DNA from: JAAFHI01 sp039793685 | Lineage (GTDB): Bacteria > Acidobacteriota > Blastocatellia > Chloracidobacteriales > Chloracidobacteriaceae | DNA length: 64,000 nucleotides | Assembly (NCBI GenBank): GCA_039793685.1 | Contig: JBDRAL010000078.1 | Location: 14,006 to 78,005, forward strand | Direction of reading: 5' to 3' | Part shown: positions 1 to 8,620 of the stretch, piece by piece | How positions within the stretch are numbered: position 1 is the first letter of the stretch | Layout: every line of letters begins with the position of its first letter | Program-made: the position numbers and the translations under genes | The notes under the pieces: generated by a model | Seen by the model: only the letters and a program-made list of their open reading frames with translations | Told to the model about the DNA's origin: nothing | Databases searched by the model: none

Positions 1-1
1 G

Positions 2-1612
2 GCCGAAAACGTCGCGGAAGTTTTGAAGGACGCCAAAAACGCGGCGCGCGACGCATTGGAAACGCTCGCGGCCCGCGAAACGGAAGCCGAGGAACTGACC
101 CGTCGTCGCGATGCCGCGCGGGATGCCCTGAACGCGGCCACCGACGCGGTCACGCGCGCCACGGGACAGGTTTTTCAAACCGAATCCGCCCTGAACGACG
201 CCCGCCGCGACCGTGAAACGACCGAACGCGAACTTCAAACCGTCCTTTCAACCTGCGGCGAGGCAATCACGGTCCTGAACGAGCCGTTTTCGGATTTTGA
301 AACCGACTGGCGCGCCGAACTCGACGCCGACTGGAAGACATTCGCCCGAAATCTGGTTCAAAAAGTCGAAGCGTGGCGAAAAACGGAAACGGCGAAAGCC
401 GCCGCCGAAGTGGAACTCCGCGACGGCGCGGGCGAACTGGCGACGGCGCGGGCCGAACTCGCGCGGGTGGAGGCGTCCGTCGGGGAAAAACGCCGCGATT
501 TTGAAACAAAAAGGGAAGCGCGAGCCGCGCACGCGGCGGAGCGGGCCAACCTGCTCGACGGAAATTCGGTAGCGGAAACCGTCGCCCGGCTCGACGCCGC
601 CGTACGACGCGCAAAGGAGACTTTCGAAACGGCGCGCGCGGCGGTCAATCAGGCCGAAAAGGATCGCGCCGCCGCCGAATCGGCGCTGCGCCAGGCGGAA
701 CTCGCCGTCGAAACTTCCGAAAAGGACGCGGAATCGGCGCGCGCCGCGCTCGACGCCGGAATTCTTGACGCAGGTTTTTCAAATCTTGAAACCGTGCGTC
801 AACTGCTTGACGTTCCGACTTCGGAACGCGCCGCGCTTTCCGAATCGCTCGACGGCATCGCCCGTCGCGTCGCGCAGGCGGAAACCGTTTTTCAGGAACG
901 CTCAACTCGTCTTGCCGCCCATCTGGCGAGTGATTCGCCGCGGCTTGATCCCGCGTACGCGCGCGACCGGGCGACGACGTTGCGGGCTTCCGTGGAAGTC
1001 GTTTTACGCCGCATCGGCGAAATCGAAGGCCGGTTGAAGGATGACGACGATGCCCGCGAACGCCTCGCCGACCGGCTCGCCGATGCCGCGAAACAGCGAA
1101 CCGTCGCCGACCGGTGGGCCAGACTCGACGATCTGATCGGCTCGGCGGACGGCAAGAAATTCCGCGTCTTCGCCCAGAGTCTGACGCTCGACATTCTGCT
1201 CGGCGCGGCCAATCACTACCTTGAAAAACTGCGTCCGCGCTATCGTCTGGAGCGTGTACCGAACCAGGATATGGAACTTCAGGTCATCGACCACGACCTC
1301 GGCGACGAAATCCGGACCTGCGGTTCGCTTTCCGGCGGTGAAACTTTTCTGGTTTCGCTGTCACTTGCACTTGGACTCTCGTCGCTTTCGTCGCGGACGG
1401 TCGCCATCGAATCGCTGTTCATCGACGAAGGTTTCGGGACACTCGACAAGGATTCACTCGAAAGCGCCGTCGCCATGCTCGACCAGTTGCAGGCGGAAGG
1501 CCGCAAAATCGGCATCATCTCGCACATCCCCGACCTCGCCGAACGGATCGGCTTTCAGGTGGCGGTGACGCCGACCGGGAACGGAACCAGTCGGGTTTCC
1601 GTTCGTCGATGA
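2..1612 (+). CDS. sbcC: SbcC-type nuclease ATPase, C-terminal half (partial)
   Basis: The reading frame is open from the first bases of the window, so the gene starts upstream and only its last 536 residues are seen. The visible part is a long Ala/Glu/Arg-rich coiled coil followed by an ABC-type ATPase lobe. That lobe has the signature LSGGE near window residue 445 and the Walker B stretch SLFIDEGFGTLD. This is the arrangement of SbcC/Rad50, the ATPase partner of the SbcD/Mre11 nuclease that processes DNA ends and hairpins. SbcD would be expected upstream, outside the window. The Walker A lobe and zinc hook are not visible, so the name rests on the C-terminal lobe. Confidence 0.88.
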   Translation, partial: AENVAEVLKDAKNAARDALETLAARETEAEELTRRRDAARDALNAATDAVTRATGQVFQTESALNDARRDRETTERELQTVLSTCGEAITVLNEPFSDFETDWRAELDADWKTFARNLVQKVEAWRKTETAKAAAEVELRDGAGELATARAELARVEASVGEKRRDFETKREARAAHAAERANLLDGNSVAETVARLDAAVRRAKETFETARAAVNQAEKDRAAAESALRQAELAVETSEKDAESARAALDAGILDAGFSNLETVRQLLDVPTSERAALSESLDGIARRVAQAETVFQERSTRLAAHLASDSPRLDPAYARDRATTLRASVEVVLRRIGEIEGRLKDDDDARERLADRLADAAKQRTVADRWARLDDLIGSADGKKFRVFAQSLTLDILLGAANHYLEKLRPRYRLERVPNQDMELQVIDHDLGDEIRTCGSLSGGETFLVSLSLALGLSSLSSRTVAIESLFIDEGFGTLDKDSLESAVAMLDQLQAEGRKIGIISHIPDLAERIGFQVAVTPTGNGTSRVSVRR

Positions 1613-1618
1613 CAGAGC

Positions 1619-1728
1619 CAGCAGTTAGTAGTCAGCAGTTAGTAGTTAGTAAAAATTCATTTCATCTCAACCCGTCAAAAATACTTTCTCCAACTGCTAA
1701 CTGCTAACTGCTAACAACTAACCGCTAC
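1619..1728. repeat. Short tandem repeat locus with inverted arm
   Basis: Left array 1621-1650 repeats units such as GCAGTTAGTA. Right array 1691-1727 repeats CTGCTAA, which is roughly its reverse complement, so the two arms could fold on each other across a 40-base AT-rich loop. It lies between sbcC and the secreted protein at 1752. No coding content. Confidence 0.75.
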
Positions 1729-1751
1729 CCTGCCCCCCGGAGGTAACCCCA

Positions 1752-2204
1752 ATGAAAGCCCGCGCCGTCATTTTCCTCGCGCTCAGTTTCTTTTTTGCCG
1801 GTGGTTTCGCGTTTTCGCAGAAGTCGAACGCCGCCCGCGCCGACCTGCCGATCGTGAGTTTTTGCGATCTGGTTCGCGAACCCGCGAAGTACGAAGGGAA
1901 AACCGTCCGGGTGAAGGGCATTTACCGGACCTCGTTCGAAGTTTCGGAACTGACCGGCCCCGAATGCCTTGGGCCGAAGCGTCGCGCGTGGTTGAGCATT
2001 GCCCCGAATCAGTGTCCCGATTCGAAAAACATCGGCGGCGAAGAGTTTTACGGAAAACTGGCCGACATCGTCGCCGTCGGGACGTTTCACAGCGCGGGCG
2101 GACGTTTCGGCCACCTCGGCGGTTATCCGTTCGAATTCAACGTCGCCTGCGTCGAATCGGTGACGGTGCGCGCCCGTCCCGCCAGTGACAACCCGAACCG
2201 CTAA
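1752..2204 (+). CDS. Secreted hypothetical protein
   Basis: 150 residues with an N-terminal signal peptide (MKAR, a hydrophobic run to about residue 20, then FSQ), so it is probably exported to the periplasm. The mature part begins with a stretch around residues 34-60 containing FCDLVREPAKYEGKTVRVKG, a pattern seen in small OB-fold-like secreted proteins. It contains four cysteines (about residues 38, 74, 91 and 135). A good ribosome site, GGAGGT, lies 9 bases before the ATG. The cupin gene follows 20 bases later, so the two may share a transcript. Function unknown. Confidence 0.7.
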   Translation: MKARAVIFLALSFFFAGGFAFSQKSNAARADLPIVSFCDLVREPAKYEGKTVRVKGIYRTSFEVSELTGPECLGPKRRAWLSIAPNQCPDSKNIGGEEFYGKLADIVAVGTFHSAGGRFGHLGGYPFEFNVACVESVTVRARPASDNPNR

Positions 2205-2224
2205 TCCACAAGGAAAATTGCCCC

Positions 2225-2587
2225 ATGCCCGTTCCAGTCAATTTCAGGGAAAAACTCGCGCTCTTTACCGAGCATTGGTCGCCGAAGGTCGTCGCCCGGA
2301 TGAACGACTACCATTTCAAGGTCGTCAAGTTTCAGGGCGAGTTCGTCTGGCACAACCACGCCGACACGGATGAAACCTTTCTCGTCCTCGACGGCGAAAT
2401 GACGATTCATCTGCGCGACGGGGAAGTGAAGCTCGGGCCGGGAGAAATGTACGTCGTGCCGAAAGGCGTCGATCACAAACCGTACGCCGAGCACGAATGC
2501 CACGCGCTGCTGATCGAACCCGCCGGGGTCGTCAACACTGGCGACGCGGGCGGCGAACTCACCGCACCGGTCGATGTGTGGATTTGA
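2225..2587 (+). CDS. Small cupin-domain protein
   Basis: 120 residues forming a single cupin barrel. Motif 1 is visible as HNHADTDETFLVLDGEM (about residues 42-58) with two His and a Glu suited to bind a metal. Motif 2 is visible as PGEMYVVPKGVDHKP (about 71-85). No fused domain and no signal peptide, so it should be cytoplasmic. Single-domain cupins include isomerases, dioxygenases and sugar-binding proteins; the sequence alone does not choose between them. It starts 20 bases after the secreted protein. Confidence 0.85.
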   Translation: MPVPVNFREKLALFTEHWSPKVVARMNDYHFKVVKFQGEFVWHNHADTDETFLVLDGEMTIHLRDGEVKLGPGEMYVVPKGVDHKPYAEHECHALLIEPAGVVNTGDAGGELTAPVDVWI

Positions 2588-2617
2588 GGTGAAAAATTCT
2601 TTCAGGGAGAAGCGTTG

Positions 2618-2989
2618 ATGAGTGAACGTGAATTACCACCAGCATCCTTTGCGCAATTGATAAAGCGTGTTGACGTTCGAGAACTTCCTCCCAAGCACAG
2701 GAGATGGAACGGGAACGATCGAAGTAATCGCGAACATCATGCGGCGATTGACTTTGAAAAAACCGTTTTTTTGAGTTTGAACTGGAAGGCTGACACCAAT
2801 GCGCCGACTCAGTTTGTCGGGGCATTCGAAATCAATCTTGAGGGCCTTTTGAAAGAAGGCTTTGTCCGTATCGAGGAGACAACCGGGAAAGTCAGATTGC
2901 GGTTTTACCACGACGCCGACGGGATCATTTACATCCAGACAAAGTCAGGCAGACCGCGCTTGCCCGTTGGCAGGCCGCAGGATCATTGA
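2618..2989 (+). CDS. Hypothetical protein
   Basis: 123 residues with no signal peptide and no recognised motif. The C-terminal part (SGRPRLPVGRPQDH) is basic and Pro-rich. The ATG at 2618 is preferred over the TTG directly before it because AGGGAGA lies about 8 bases upstream. Codon use is less GC-biased than in the cupin gene before it. It lies 30 bases downstream of the cupin but may be independent. I do not recognise it. Confidence 0.55.
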   Translation: MSERELPPASFAQLIKRVDVRELPPKHRRWNGNDRSNREHHAAIDFEKTVFLSLNWKADTNAPTQFVGAFEINLEGLLKEGFVRIEETTGKVRLRFYHDADGIIYIQTKSGRPRLPVGRPQDH

Positions 2990-3157
2990 AGCAGTTTTCA
3001 ATCGAATCTGACCAACTTACCGAGAGGCACGGCGTTTGCCGATTGGGGATAGCCCACGTCCGGAGCACTTGGGCGAGGACGTGGGAAATTGTGCCAATCC
3101 ATTGATTTTATTTCGGGTTGAAACTGTTTTCCGTCGACTTCAAGGGGGCGGGTACTA

Positions 3158-3805
3158 ATGAATTTAAAGTTACTGAAAATAATGGCTAGTTCACTTGAAA
3201 TAAAAAGAAAAGATCAGCATCTTCATTGGGATTCCCACCATGTAAAAGAAATTTTTATGGCAAGTTTACCCGCAAAATACACAATCGATGGGTCAAGTCA
3301 AATTGCAATTGTATGCGGAAAGACGATCTCTGATGTTAAATTCAGGAGTATTTTAGGATCAACTACTTGCTTTGTTGAGCATTTTGACTTTGATTCATAT
3401 TGGGCTTTAGAAAAAGGGGTTAGGGAGAATTTAATTTTAGACTTAATTGAAAAAACATTATGTGAGCTGGCTAGGGAGAATGAGGTTGAAACTTCAATAA
3501 TTGAAGAAACTGCTGAAAAAGTCAGAAAAATTAACTTTCAAATGTCTATAGAGATTTCAAAGCTAAATCTTTATCAAAAAGAAAGGAACCTTCATTTTAA
3601 GATTTTTAGAAATCTTTCTAAGGAACTAGGTGAAACTTGGAGTGTTAAGATAATAGACGGTAAAGGAAAGCTTCTTGATGAAAAAGTAATAGGAGAAACG
3701 CCTGACTATCTTGATTTACGGGGCGCTTTAAAAAAAACCACTTTAGAGGATGGAGTTTTAGTATTTCGAGACAGGTTTGGAATGGTATTTAGAACGGTGA
3801 AGTAG
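3158..3805 (+). CDS. AT-rich hypothetical protein, probably acquired by transfer
   Basis: 215 residues. Codons favour A/T at third positions throughout (many aaa, gaa, att, tta), sharply unlike every neighbour, which indicates recent horizontal acquisition. The protein is Lys/Glu/Ile-rich, with a likely helical middle (about 90-150) and a C-terminal part that looks like beta strands. No signal peptide and no motif I recognise. GGGGGCGGG lies about 8 bases before the ATG. Flanking gaps of 168 and 90 bases show no transposase or clear target repeats. Lone AT-rich genes of this kind are often accessory or immunity-type genes, but nothing here proves that. Confidence 0.6.
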   Translation: MNLKLLKIMASSLEIKRKDQHLHWDSHHVKEIFMASLPAKYTIDGSSQIAIVCGKTISDVKFRSILGSTTCFVEHFDFDSYWALEKGVRENLILDLIEKTLCELARENEVETSIIEETAEKVRKINFQMSIEISKLNLYQKERNLHFKIFRNLSKELGETWSVKIIDGKGKLLDEKVIGETPDYLDLRGALKKTTLEDGVLVFRDRFGMVFRTVK

Positions 3806-3895
3806 CCTCGCAAAAAGCACTGCGGCTACGGGCTATGCCCAATATTTCACCCATCCGTGCGGATGCGGCTTGGTCGAACGCAATCGAAAACTGCT

Positions 3896-4369
3896 CTACG
3901 ATTCGGGCGTGGCCCAGTATTCGCGCATCAGTTCATGCGACCACTGCGGCTGGCGGACCTCGCCGCGCGGGAGAAATTCGACCATCACGGGCTTGATGTC
4001 GAGCACCGGAGTGCCGTCGATGGCATCGAGTTCGGCGACGTAGAGGTGGCGGCCTTCGCGGCGCAGGACGCGGCAGATGGTTGCGCCGATGCGGTTGGGA
4101 CGCATTTTCGCGCGCTGGGCGAAGATTCCGACGCGGGGCCAGTCCGGATTGCCGCGGGGGTGGCGTGCGTCATTCACGATCTTTTCCGGTTCGATTCGGT
4201 CGAAGAAAAAGAGGATTTCGACGTGTGAAAATTCCTCGATACCGTCGAGCGCCGACTCGTCGAATGCCTCGTCGAGCGTGATGCAGGATTCAGACCCGCC
4301 CCAGAAATCATCCACGACTTCATTTCTGTTCGTGCTGACGCGGCCGATGGCTTCAAGTTGAATGGTCAT
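3896..4369 (-). CDS. TrmO/TsaA-like (UPF0066) protein
   Basis: 157 residues. The pattern GIFAQRAKMRPNRIG (about residues 81-95) followed by LYVAELDAIDGTPVLDIKP matches the core of the TrmO/TsaA family. That family uses S-adenosylmethionine to methylate N6-threonylcarbamoyladenosine-37 in certain tRNAs. It is shorter than E. coli TrmO (about 235 residues) and lacks its C-terminal extension. The typical family motif is RPNPIG; here it reads RPNRIG. I start at the ATG giving MTIQLEAIG, because the family begins there with a strand ending in IG. First gene from the left of the long minus-strand block. Confidence 0.75.
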   Translation of the reverse strand: MTIQLEAIGRVSTNRNEVVDDFWGGSESCITLDEAFDESALDGIEEFSHVEILFFFDRIEPEKIVNDARHPRGNPDWPRVGIFAQRAKMRPNRIGATICRVLRREGRHLYVAELDAIDGTPVLDIKPVMVEFLPRGEVRQPQWSHELMREYWATPES

Positions 4370-4468
4370 TGTGATTTGTCCGCCGGATTCGGATTTCAAG
4401 GGGCTGCCTGTGTCTTTCCGGGATCATAAACCGTGACCACGACTCCGGACGCGACGAAAGAAAAGGGT

Positions 4469-5005
4469 TCAGGCGCGGTTCTTCATCACTTCGATGAGTT
4501 GTTCGAGCTTGCGGTCGATGCTTTGCAGGAGCGCAATCTGGTCGTCGGTCTGCGTGCCGCCGGGCAGGGCGTGCGGCGCGTTTTTCTGCTTGAGCGCTTC
4601 GCGGTGTTCGAGGATGCGATTACGGAATTCGTGGGCATCGATGATGCCGGTCAGATGCATGTCGTTCGCCTGCCCGACGCTGTGGCCGGCGGTTTCAAAC
4701 TTCAACGTACTCAAATGAAACCGGCGCAGCAGCGGCCCTTCGATGAAGGTCACGTCCTGGATGTTTTCGAGCGGGATGGTCTTTTCGACCGACACCAGAA
4801 TGCCCTTGCGGTAACGCAGTGTCTTTTCGTCGAGGTGGCATTCGAGCTTTTCAAAGTAGTGCCGCGCCCACCACTGGCCGACACCGAGAAACCAGATCAG
4901 GGCGAGGGGAATGCCGATGACGGAGGAAGCGATGGCGATGCCGATGGTCAGGACGAGATACGGCTTGATCAGTTCATTGAACGACGCGCGGAGTTCCGAA
5001 GACAT
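4469..5005 (-). CDS. Membrane protein with bacterial PH domain (bPH2)
   Basis: 178 residues. Two hydrophobic segments lie at about residues 16-45. They are followed by a bPH2 (former DUF304) domain at about 52-115, recognisable by YRKGILVSVEKTIPLENIQDVTFIEGPLLRRF. The C-terminal 40 residues form a charged helix. YdbS/YdbT-type proteins have this arrangement of membrane hairpin plus PH domain; their role is poorly known. No partner gene of the pair is next to it. Confidence 0.8.
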   Translation of the reverse strand: MSSELRASFNELIKPYLVLTIGIAIASSVIGIPLALIWFLGVGQWWARHYFEKLECHLDEKTLRYRKGILVSVEKTIPLENIQDVTFIEGPLLRRFHLSTLKFETAGHSVGQANDMHLTGIIDAHEFRNRILEHREALKQKNAPHALPGGTQTDDQIALLQSIDRKLEQLIEVMKNRA

Positions 5006-5064
5006 GGGGGCGGTGTCCGTTTTCTGTTGAAGATGTCGGGAGCACGCGAAGTATACAGCGGAAT

Positions 5065-5607
5065 TTACGGTTTGTACTTCGCGGCGAGCTTCCCGACCGT
5101 GGTCACGTTGCGAAAGGTTGCGGGTACGCCAAGCACTTTTTCAAACATGGCGTTGGCAACCTTGGTTTCGTTGGCCGGAATGCGGCACAGCCAGTACACC
5201 TCGCGTCCAACGACGTGAAAGGCGTCGGTCGGCGTCTGGCGCGTCATGAGTTTTTCAACCGCGTCGGCGTCCGGCGTGTGTTTCAGGAAACCGACGAACA
5301 GCGTGGCTTTTTCATACTGCGCGGCCTCGCCGTTGAACGGGTCGTTGGCCGACACCGCGGCGATTTCCGCAGGCGAGCGCAGGCAGGTCGCGACCTCGTA
5401 GCCGAGCGATGACTTCAGATGATCCTCGATTTTTGTTTCGAGCGTCGCCGCGTTTTTCGCCGCCGCGTCAAAAATGACGTTGCCGCTCGCGATGAAGGTT
5501 TCAACGTTCGCGAAGTTCAGTTCCTCGAACAGCGCGCGCAGCCGGTCCATCTTGACGATGCGACCGCCGACATTGATGGCTCGAAGAAAGGCGATGTATT
5601 TGGGCAT
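5065..5607 (-). CDS. DUF1697 family protein
   Basis: 180 residues. The N-terminus MPKYIAFLRAINVGG, then LRALFEELNFANVETFIASGNVIF, is the characteristic opening of DUF1697, a soluble ferredoxin-like-fold family of unknown function. The length is typical. The ATG at 5607 is chosen because AGGA lies about 9 bases upstream; the in-frame ATG at 5616 overlaps that site. The next minus-strand gene (5649) ends 41 bases upstream. Confidence 0.85.
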   Translation of the reverse strand: MPKYIAFLRAINVGGRIVKMDRLRALFEELNFANVETFIASGNVIFDAAAKNAATLETKIEDHLKSSLGYEVATCLRSPAEIAAVSANDPFNGEAAQYEKATLFVGFLKHTPDADAVEKLMTRQTPTDAFHVVGREVYWLCRIPANETKVANAMFEKVLGVPATFRNVTTVGKLAAKYKP

Positions 5608-5648
5608 GCGTGTCATTCCTGTCCGACGAAATGAATTGAAACACGGTT

Positions 5649-6194
5649 TCAGTAGGTGAACGTAACGATTCCCTCGTTCCATTCCTGAACCTGCCGCATC
5701 ATCGAGATCAATTCCTCGCGTGCGTCGCTGTCTTCATCCCACGGGCGGTCGGCCTCGGCCGCGACGTGGCGCGGATATTCCTCAACCACCTGCGCCGCCG
5801 TGAGAAAGCCGACTTCGGGGAAATCCTCCGGCTCGGGGACGGGAAACGGTAATCCTGATCCGGTCAGACCCGTACTCATGCCGAGCCTTGAAATGAATCC
5901 GATGTTTTCGGTGGGAAACTTCATCCCCAGGAACTGGCACAGCGCCTCGGTGGCGTAGGCATATTGAAATCCGGCCTGCTTCGACCCGGTGATGACGCCC
6001 ATCACGATCTGTTCGAGCGCGTCGCCGATGGTCGGGCAACCCTGTTCAATTTCCGCCGCGAACCATTCGTCGTGCTGCTCGAAATCCCGTTCGCGACAGG
6101 ATTTGATCATGGAAACCAGTTTTTCGTTTTTCGAACCGAACACGGCCTTGAGGCGGTCGATGTCGATGGCGTAGGCGGCGAGACGGTAGCTCAT
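5649..6194 (-). CDS. DUF7691-like protein
   Basis: 181 residues starting MSYRLAAYAIDIDRLKAVFGS. The YAxDxDxLxxxxGSxxxxL pattern, followed by a Glu/Asp-rich helical part and GFQYAYATEALCQFLG, resembles a family of small acidic proteins (DUF7691) known mainly from actinobacteria and often found near other accessory genes. No membrane segment. It is followed by DUF1697 and preceded by another short hypothetical gene 23 bases away, so a shared transcript is possible. Function unknown. Confidence 0.65.
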   Translation of the reverse strand: MSYRLAAYAIDIDRLKAVFGSKNEKLVSMIKSCRERDFEQHDEWFAAEIEQGCPTIGDALEQIVMGVITGSKQAGFQYAYATEALCQFLGMKFPTENIGFISRLGMSTGLTGSGLPFPVPEPEDFPEVGFLTAAQVVEEYPRHVAAEADRPWDEDSDAREELISMMRQVQEWNEGIVTFTY

Positions 6195-6217
6195 TGGGTG
6201 ACTCTCGTGAAAGGCGA

Positions 6218-6604
6218 TCACAAGGAGCCGGTCGGTTGCGTGGCGACCAGAAGATTGATGGCGATGCCGAGCGACGGATTGGCCCGCGCATGCTGAAAGT
6301 AATCCAGTGAAAACGAAGTCGGCTGACAGGTGATGTCCGCGTCGGGATGTGCCAGCCGAAGCCACCGACCGGCCCCCCAGTTCCCCTCGCCATCGTGCCA
6401 GATCAGCGCGGCGTGTCGTCCGACATGAAATTCGAGCGCGAAGAAATCGGCTTCCTGACCACCCAGGCTGAGCGTCAGCCACGTCACCTGAAAGAAGTGT
6501 TCCGCAACGAACGGATGGTCAAAGTACGATTGGATGGCGTCCATATACTGGCGCGCCTCTTCCGGCATCTGATCGCGTGAAATCGGGATTTCCTCTCGTG
6601 ACAT
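6218..6604 (-). CDS. Hypothetical protein
   Basis: 128 residues starting MSREEIPISRDQMPEEARQYM. The middle has Trp/Phe/His-rich strands (WLTLSLGGQEADFFALEFHVGRH). No signal peptide. The ribosome site AAAGGA lies about 9 bases before the ATG. Its gene neighbour DUF7691 is 23 bases downstream. I do not recognise the family. Confidence 0.6.
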   Translation of the reverse strand: MSREEIPISRDQMPEEARQYMDAIQSYFDHPFVAEHFFQVTWLTLSLGGQEADFFALEFHVGRHAALIWHDGEGNWGAGRWLRLAHPDADITCQPTSFSLDYFQHARANPSLGIAINLLVATQPTGSL

Positions 6605-6677
6605 CGCGGTGTATTCCTTTCTTGAAAAGGTTGCATCAAGTGGCTTCCTGCCGAGGAGAACCGGCATCGCTTCCGTC

Positions 6678-6717
6678 TTGACTCCCCAGACTCCCCGGAC
6701 CCTCAAGACTCCCGCGA
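6678..6717. repeat. Short tandem repeat tract (GACTCCC type)
   Basis: A degenerate array of GACTCCC-like units between the genes at 6218 and 6728, with no clear inverted partner. It has the same unit type as the arrays at 32496 and 57034. Confidence 0.5.
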
Positions 6718-6727
6718 GTTCTTCTCT

Positions 6728-7294
6728 TTACGCGATGACCACGAACCGCGCTCTTTCGCACAGCGGGTACTTCTTCACGAACGGCGCGATGAGCCGGCGC
6801 ATTTCATCCACCGAATAGCCGTACAGATAGAGGGCCGTTTCGGTCGGGCCGTTCCAGAATCCCTGAATTTCGCCCCGGTCGCCGAGCAGGTCTTCAATCT
6901 GGTCGTACAACTCGTTGATGTCGCACGTCTCGTAAACCTCCGGCGCAAGGTCGGTTCCGTTGAGATAGATGGCGAGACCTTCGAGAAAGCCGAACGGCGC
7001 TTCCTTCGCTTCGCCGTTCACTTCGTACTGAATTTTCGACCCCTTCGGCGCGCCGTGTTCAGCCAGAAAATCGCCGATGAACGACACCGCTTCTTCAACA
7101 TTCAAAAGGTCGAGATCAATGCCGCAGTACGCAATTTCGCCGCTCTCCGACTGCATCGTGCCGCCGCCGGTCACGACCGCGAGGCCGTTTTCCTCAAGGG
7201 CTTCGATGAGCGGATCTTCATAGCGTCCACCGCGTTCGATGGGTTCGATACGGGCGTTGATGAGGGCGTAGGCGGGAATTGGTTTGGCGGTCAT
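6728..7294 (-). CDS. Conserved hypothetical protein
   Basis: 188 residues. Its first half contains IEPIERGGRYEDPLIEALEE and VVTGGGTMQSESGEIAYCGIDLDL (about residues 17-62), a pattern I recall from small conserved proteins of planctomycetes and acidobacteria with no known function. The C-terminal half is mixed helix and strand and ends at RARFVVIA. Its start overlaps the stop of the upstream gene (7291-7821) by four bases (ATGA), so translation is probably coupled. Confidence 0.65.
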   Translation of the reverse strand: MTAKPIPAYALINARIEPIERGGRYEDPLIEALEENGLAVVTGGGTMQSESGEIAYCGIDLDLLNVEEAVSFIGDFLAEHGAPKGSKIQYEVNGEAKEAPFGFLEGLAIYLNGTDLAPEVYETCDINELYDQIEDLLGDRGEIQGFWNGPTETALYLYGYSVDEMRRLIAPFVKKYPLCERARFVVIA

Positions 7295-7821
7295 TGTTGT
7301 TTTTTCGAGGTGCGCGGTTTCGCGGTTGCTTCCGGGCGCGGCGGCAGGTGACGCGCGTGAATCGTGCTGTAACGGTCGCCGAACTGTACGCAGGTGATGT
7401 CGCGATAAAGCATGCGTTCAACGTTTTCCCACGCGCCCGCCGCGTCGAACTGATGCAGGTTGACGGCGCGTTCATCGCACGACACCACCGGACCGATCAG
7501 GAAATCGTCCTTGCGTTCGTTCTCGATGATGACGGTTTTCCCGATGAATGCCGTCAGCAGCGCGCGCCAGTCGTCGAGCGGCAGCGACCGGACGGATTTC
7601 GGCGGATTCTGCCAGAGTTTTTCCGCCCGCATGATTTTTTCCTCGTGTCGTTCCCAATCGGAGGTCCCCGCCTGGGTGAGATCGCGTTGGCGCAGCACGA
7701 CGTAACCGTCAAACTCAAAGTCGCCCACATTGTGAATCAGAATCAGGTTCTCCGACTCCGCGACGACTGTGCCCTTGATGACGATTTCAGAGATTTTTTT
7801 GCGTTCGAACCGGTTGAGCAT
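7291..7821 (-). CDS. Hypothetical protein
   Basis: 176 residues with no signal peptide. The N-terminal half looks like a beta-rich barrel (GTVVAESENLILIHNVGDFEFDGYVVL) and the C-terminal half repeats that style (IGKTVIIENERKDDFLIGPVV), so there may be two related small beta domains. The C-terminus is a basic tail (KPRTSKKQQ). Coupled by ATGA to the gene at 6728 and 28 bases from the S24/S26-like gene, within a probable minus-strand operon 6728-8517. Confidence 0.6.
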   Translation of the reverse strand: MLNRFERKKISEIVIKGTVVAESENLILIHNVGDFEFDGYVVLRQRDLTQAGTSDWERHEEKIMRAEKLWQNPPKSVRSLPLDDWRALLTAFIGKTVIIENERKDDFLIGPVVSCDERAVNLHQFDAAGAWENVERMLYRDITCVQFGDRYSTIHARHLPPRPEATAKPRTSKKQQ

Positions 7822-7849
7822 GTGGCTCGCTTCCTTTGTGAATGATTGG

Positions 7850-8152
7850 TCAGTTCGTGACCGAAATGACTTTTCCGAGAATGGCCGAGGCTGCTACCCA
7901 GCCGTTGATCTTGCCGAGATTGTTGCCGATGAGAACGCGGTCCGGTTCAACTTCCTTCGCGAGATGCAGCAGGTAGTTGCCTTTCCACGCGACGAAGACG
8001 ACGTCATCCGGTTGTATGTCGGCGATGGTCGCGGGCGCGATGGTCACGAGTTGTCCGCTTTCGATTCTGCCTCGCATCGAACCACCTTGCGGCCGGACCG
8101 TCGCCTGCCGGCCCTGCTTGAGTTGTTCGCGAGCTTCGGCGACCCAGGTCAT
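7850..8152 (-). CDS. Small S24/S26-like protein
   Basis: 100 residues. The stretch TVRPQGGSMRGRIESGQLVTI (about residues 18-38) resembles the serine motif (SMxPxI, then GD) of signal peptidase and LexA-type S24/S26 proteins. The usual catalytic lysine segment is not obvious; only WKGNYLLH follows. It has no membrane anchor or DNA-binding domain. It may therefore be a stand-alone degenerate peptidase fold and not an active protease. It overlaps the Cys-rich gene upstream by four bases (ATGA). Confidence 0.6.
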   Translation of the reverse strand: MTWVAEAREQLKQGRQATVRPQGGSMRGRIESGQLVTIAPATIADIQPDDVVFVAWKGNYLLHLAKEVEPDRVLIGNNLGKINGWVAASAILGKVISVTN

Positions 8153-8517
8153 CGGGATTCCTTTTCGTCGTGATTCTTCGCGCGCCGGTCCTTCTTCTGC
8201 TGATTCAGGATGGCGACGATGGTCTCGTCCACACCGCTTGCCGCATCGCCAAGAAAAACAAGGTTGCCCGTATCTGGTTTCTGCGCGCCTCCGTGGATGG
8301 TGATTCCCCGGCCTCGTTCGTCATCCACCTCCGCCGCGACGCAGCGTCCGAGCTTGCGGGCGACGTCGAGTTCGATGCGGCTCGAAACGAAATACACGTC
8401 GCGCTCGCAGACGTCGCAGTATCGCTTGTCGGGATCGTCGCCCTCGCGCAGGTCATCCCACTGTTTCGGACATTTGAACGCAAAGTCGCATTCCTGAATT
8501 TCACGCCGTTTGGTCAT
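8149..8517 (-). CDS. Cys-rich small protein, likely zinc-binding
   Basis: 122 residues. The N-terminal region has CDFAFKCPKQWDDL and then RYCDVCERDVYFV (about residues 10-44), two Cys pairs that could form a zinc ribbon. The rest is charged and ends in a basic tail. I recall comparable small proteins with the FxCPxxWDxL / RxCxxCxxxVYxV pattern from acidobacteria and planctomycetes, without known function. First gene of the probable operon running down to 6728; its stop overlaps the start of the S24/S26-like gene. Confidence 0.65.
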   Translation of the reverse strand: MTKRREIQECDFAFKCPKQWDDLREGDDPDKRYCDVCERDVYFVSSRIELDVARKLGRCVAAEVDDERGRGITIHGGAQKPDTGNLVFLGDAASGVDETIVAILNQQKKDRRAKNHDEKESR

Positions 8518-8620
8518 CGTCTTGTCCTTCCGAAATCGAGGGCGGAACTTTGAACCCGCGCGCGCGCCTTGTCCAGCGCCGTTTTGTTAGGCGGCGATGA
8601 CTGACGTTGGTTCAAATTGA

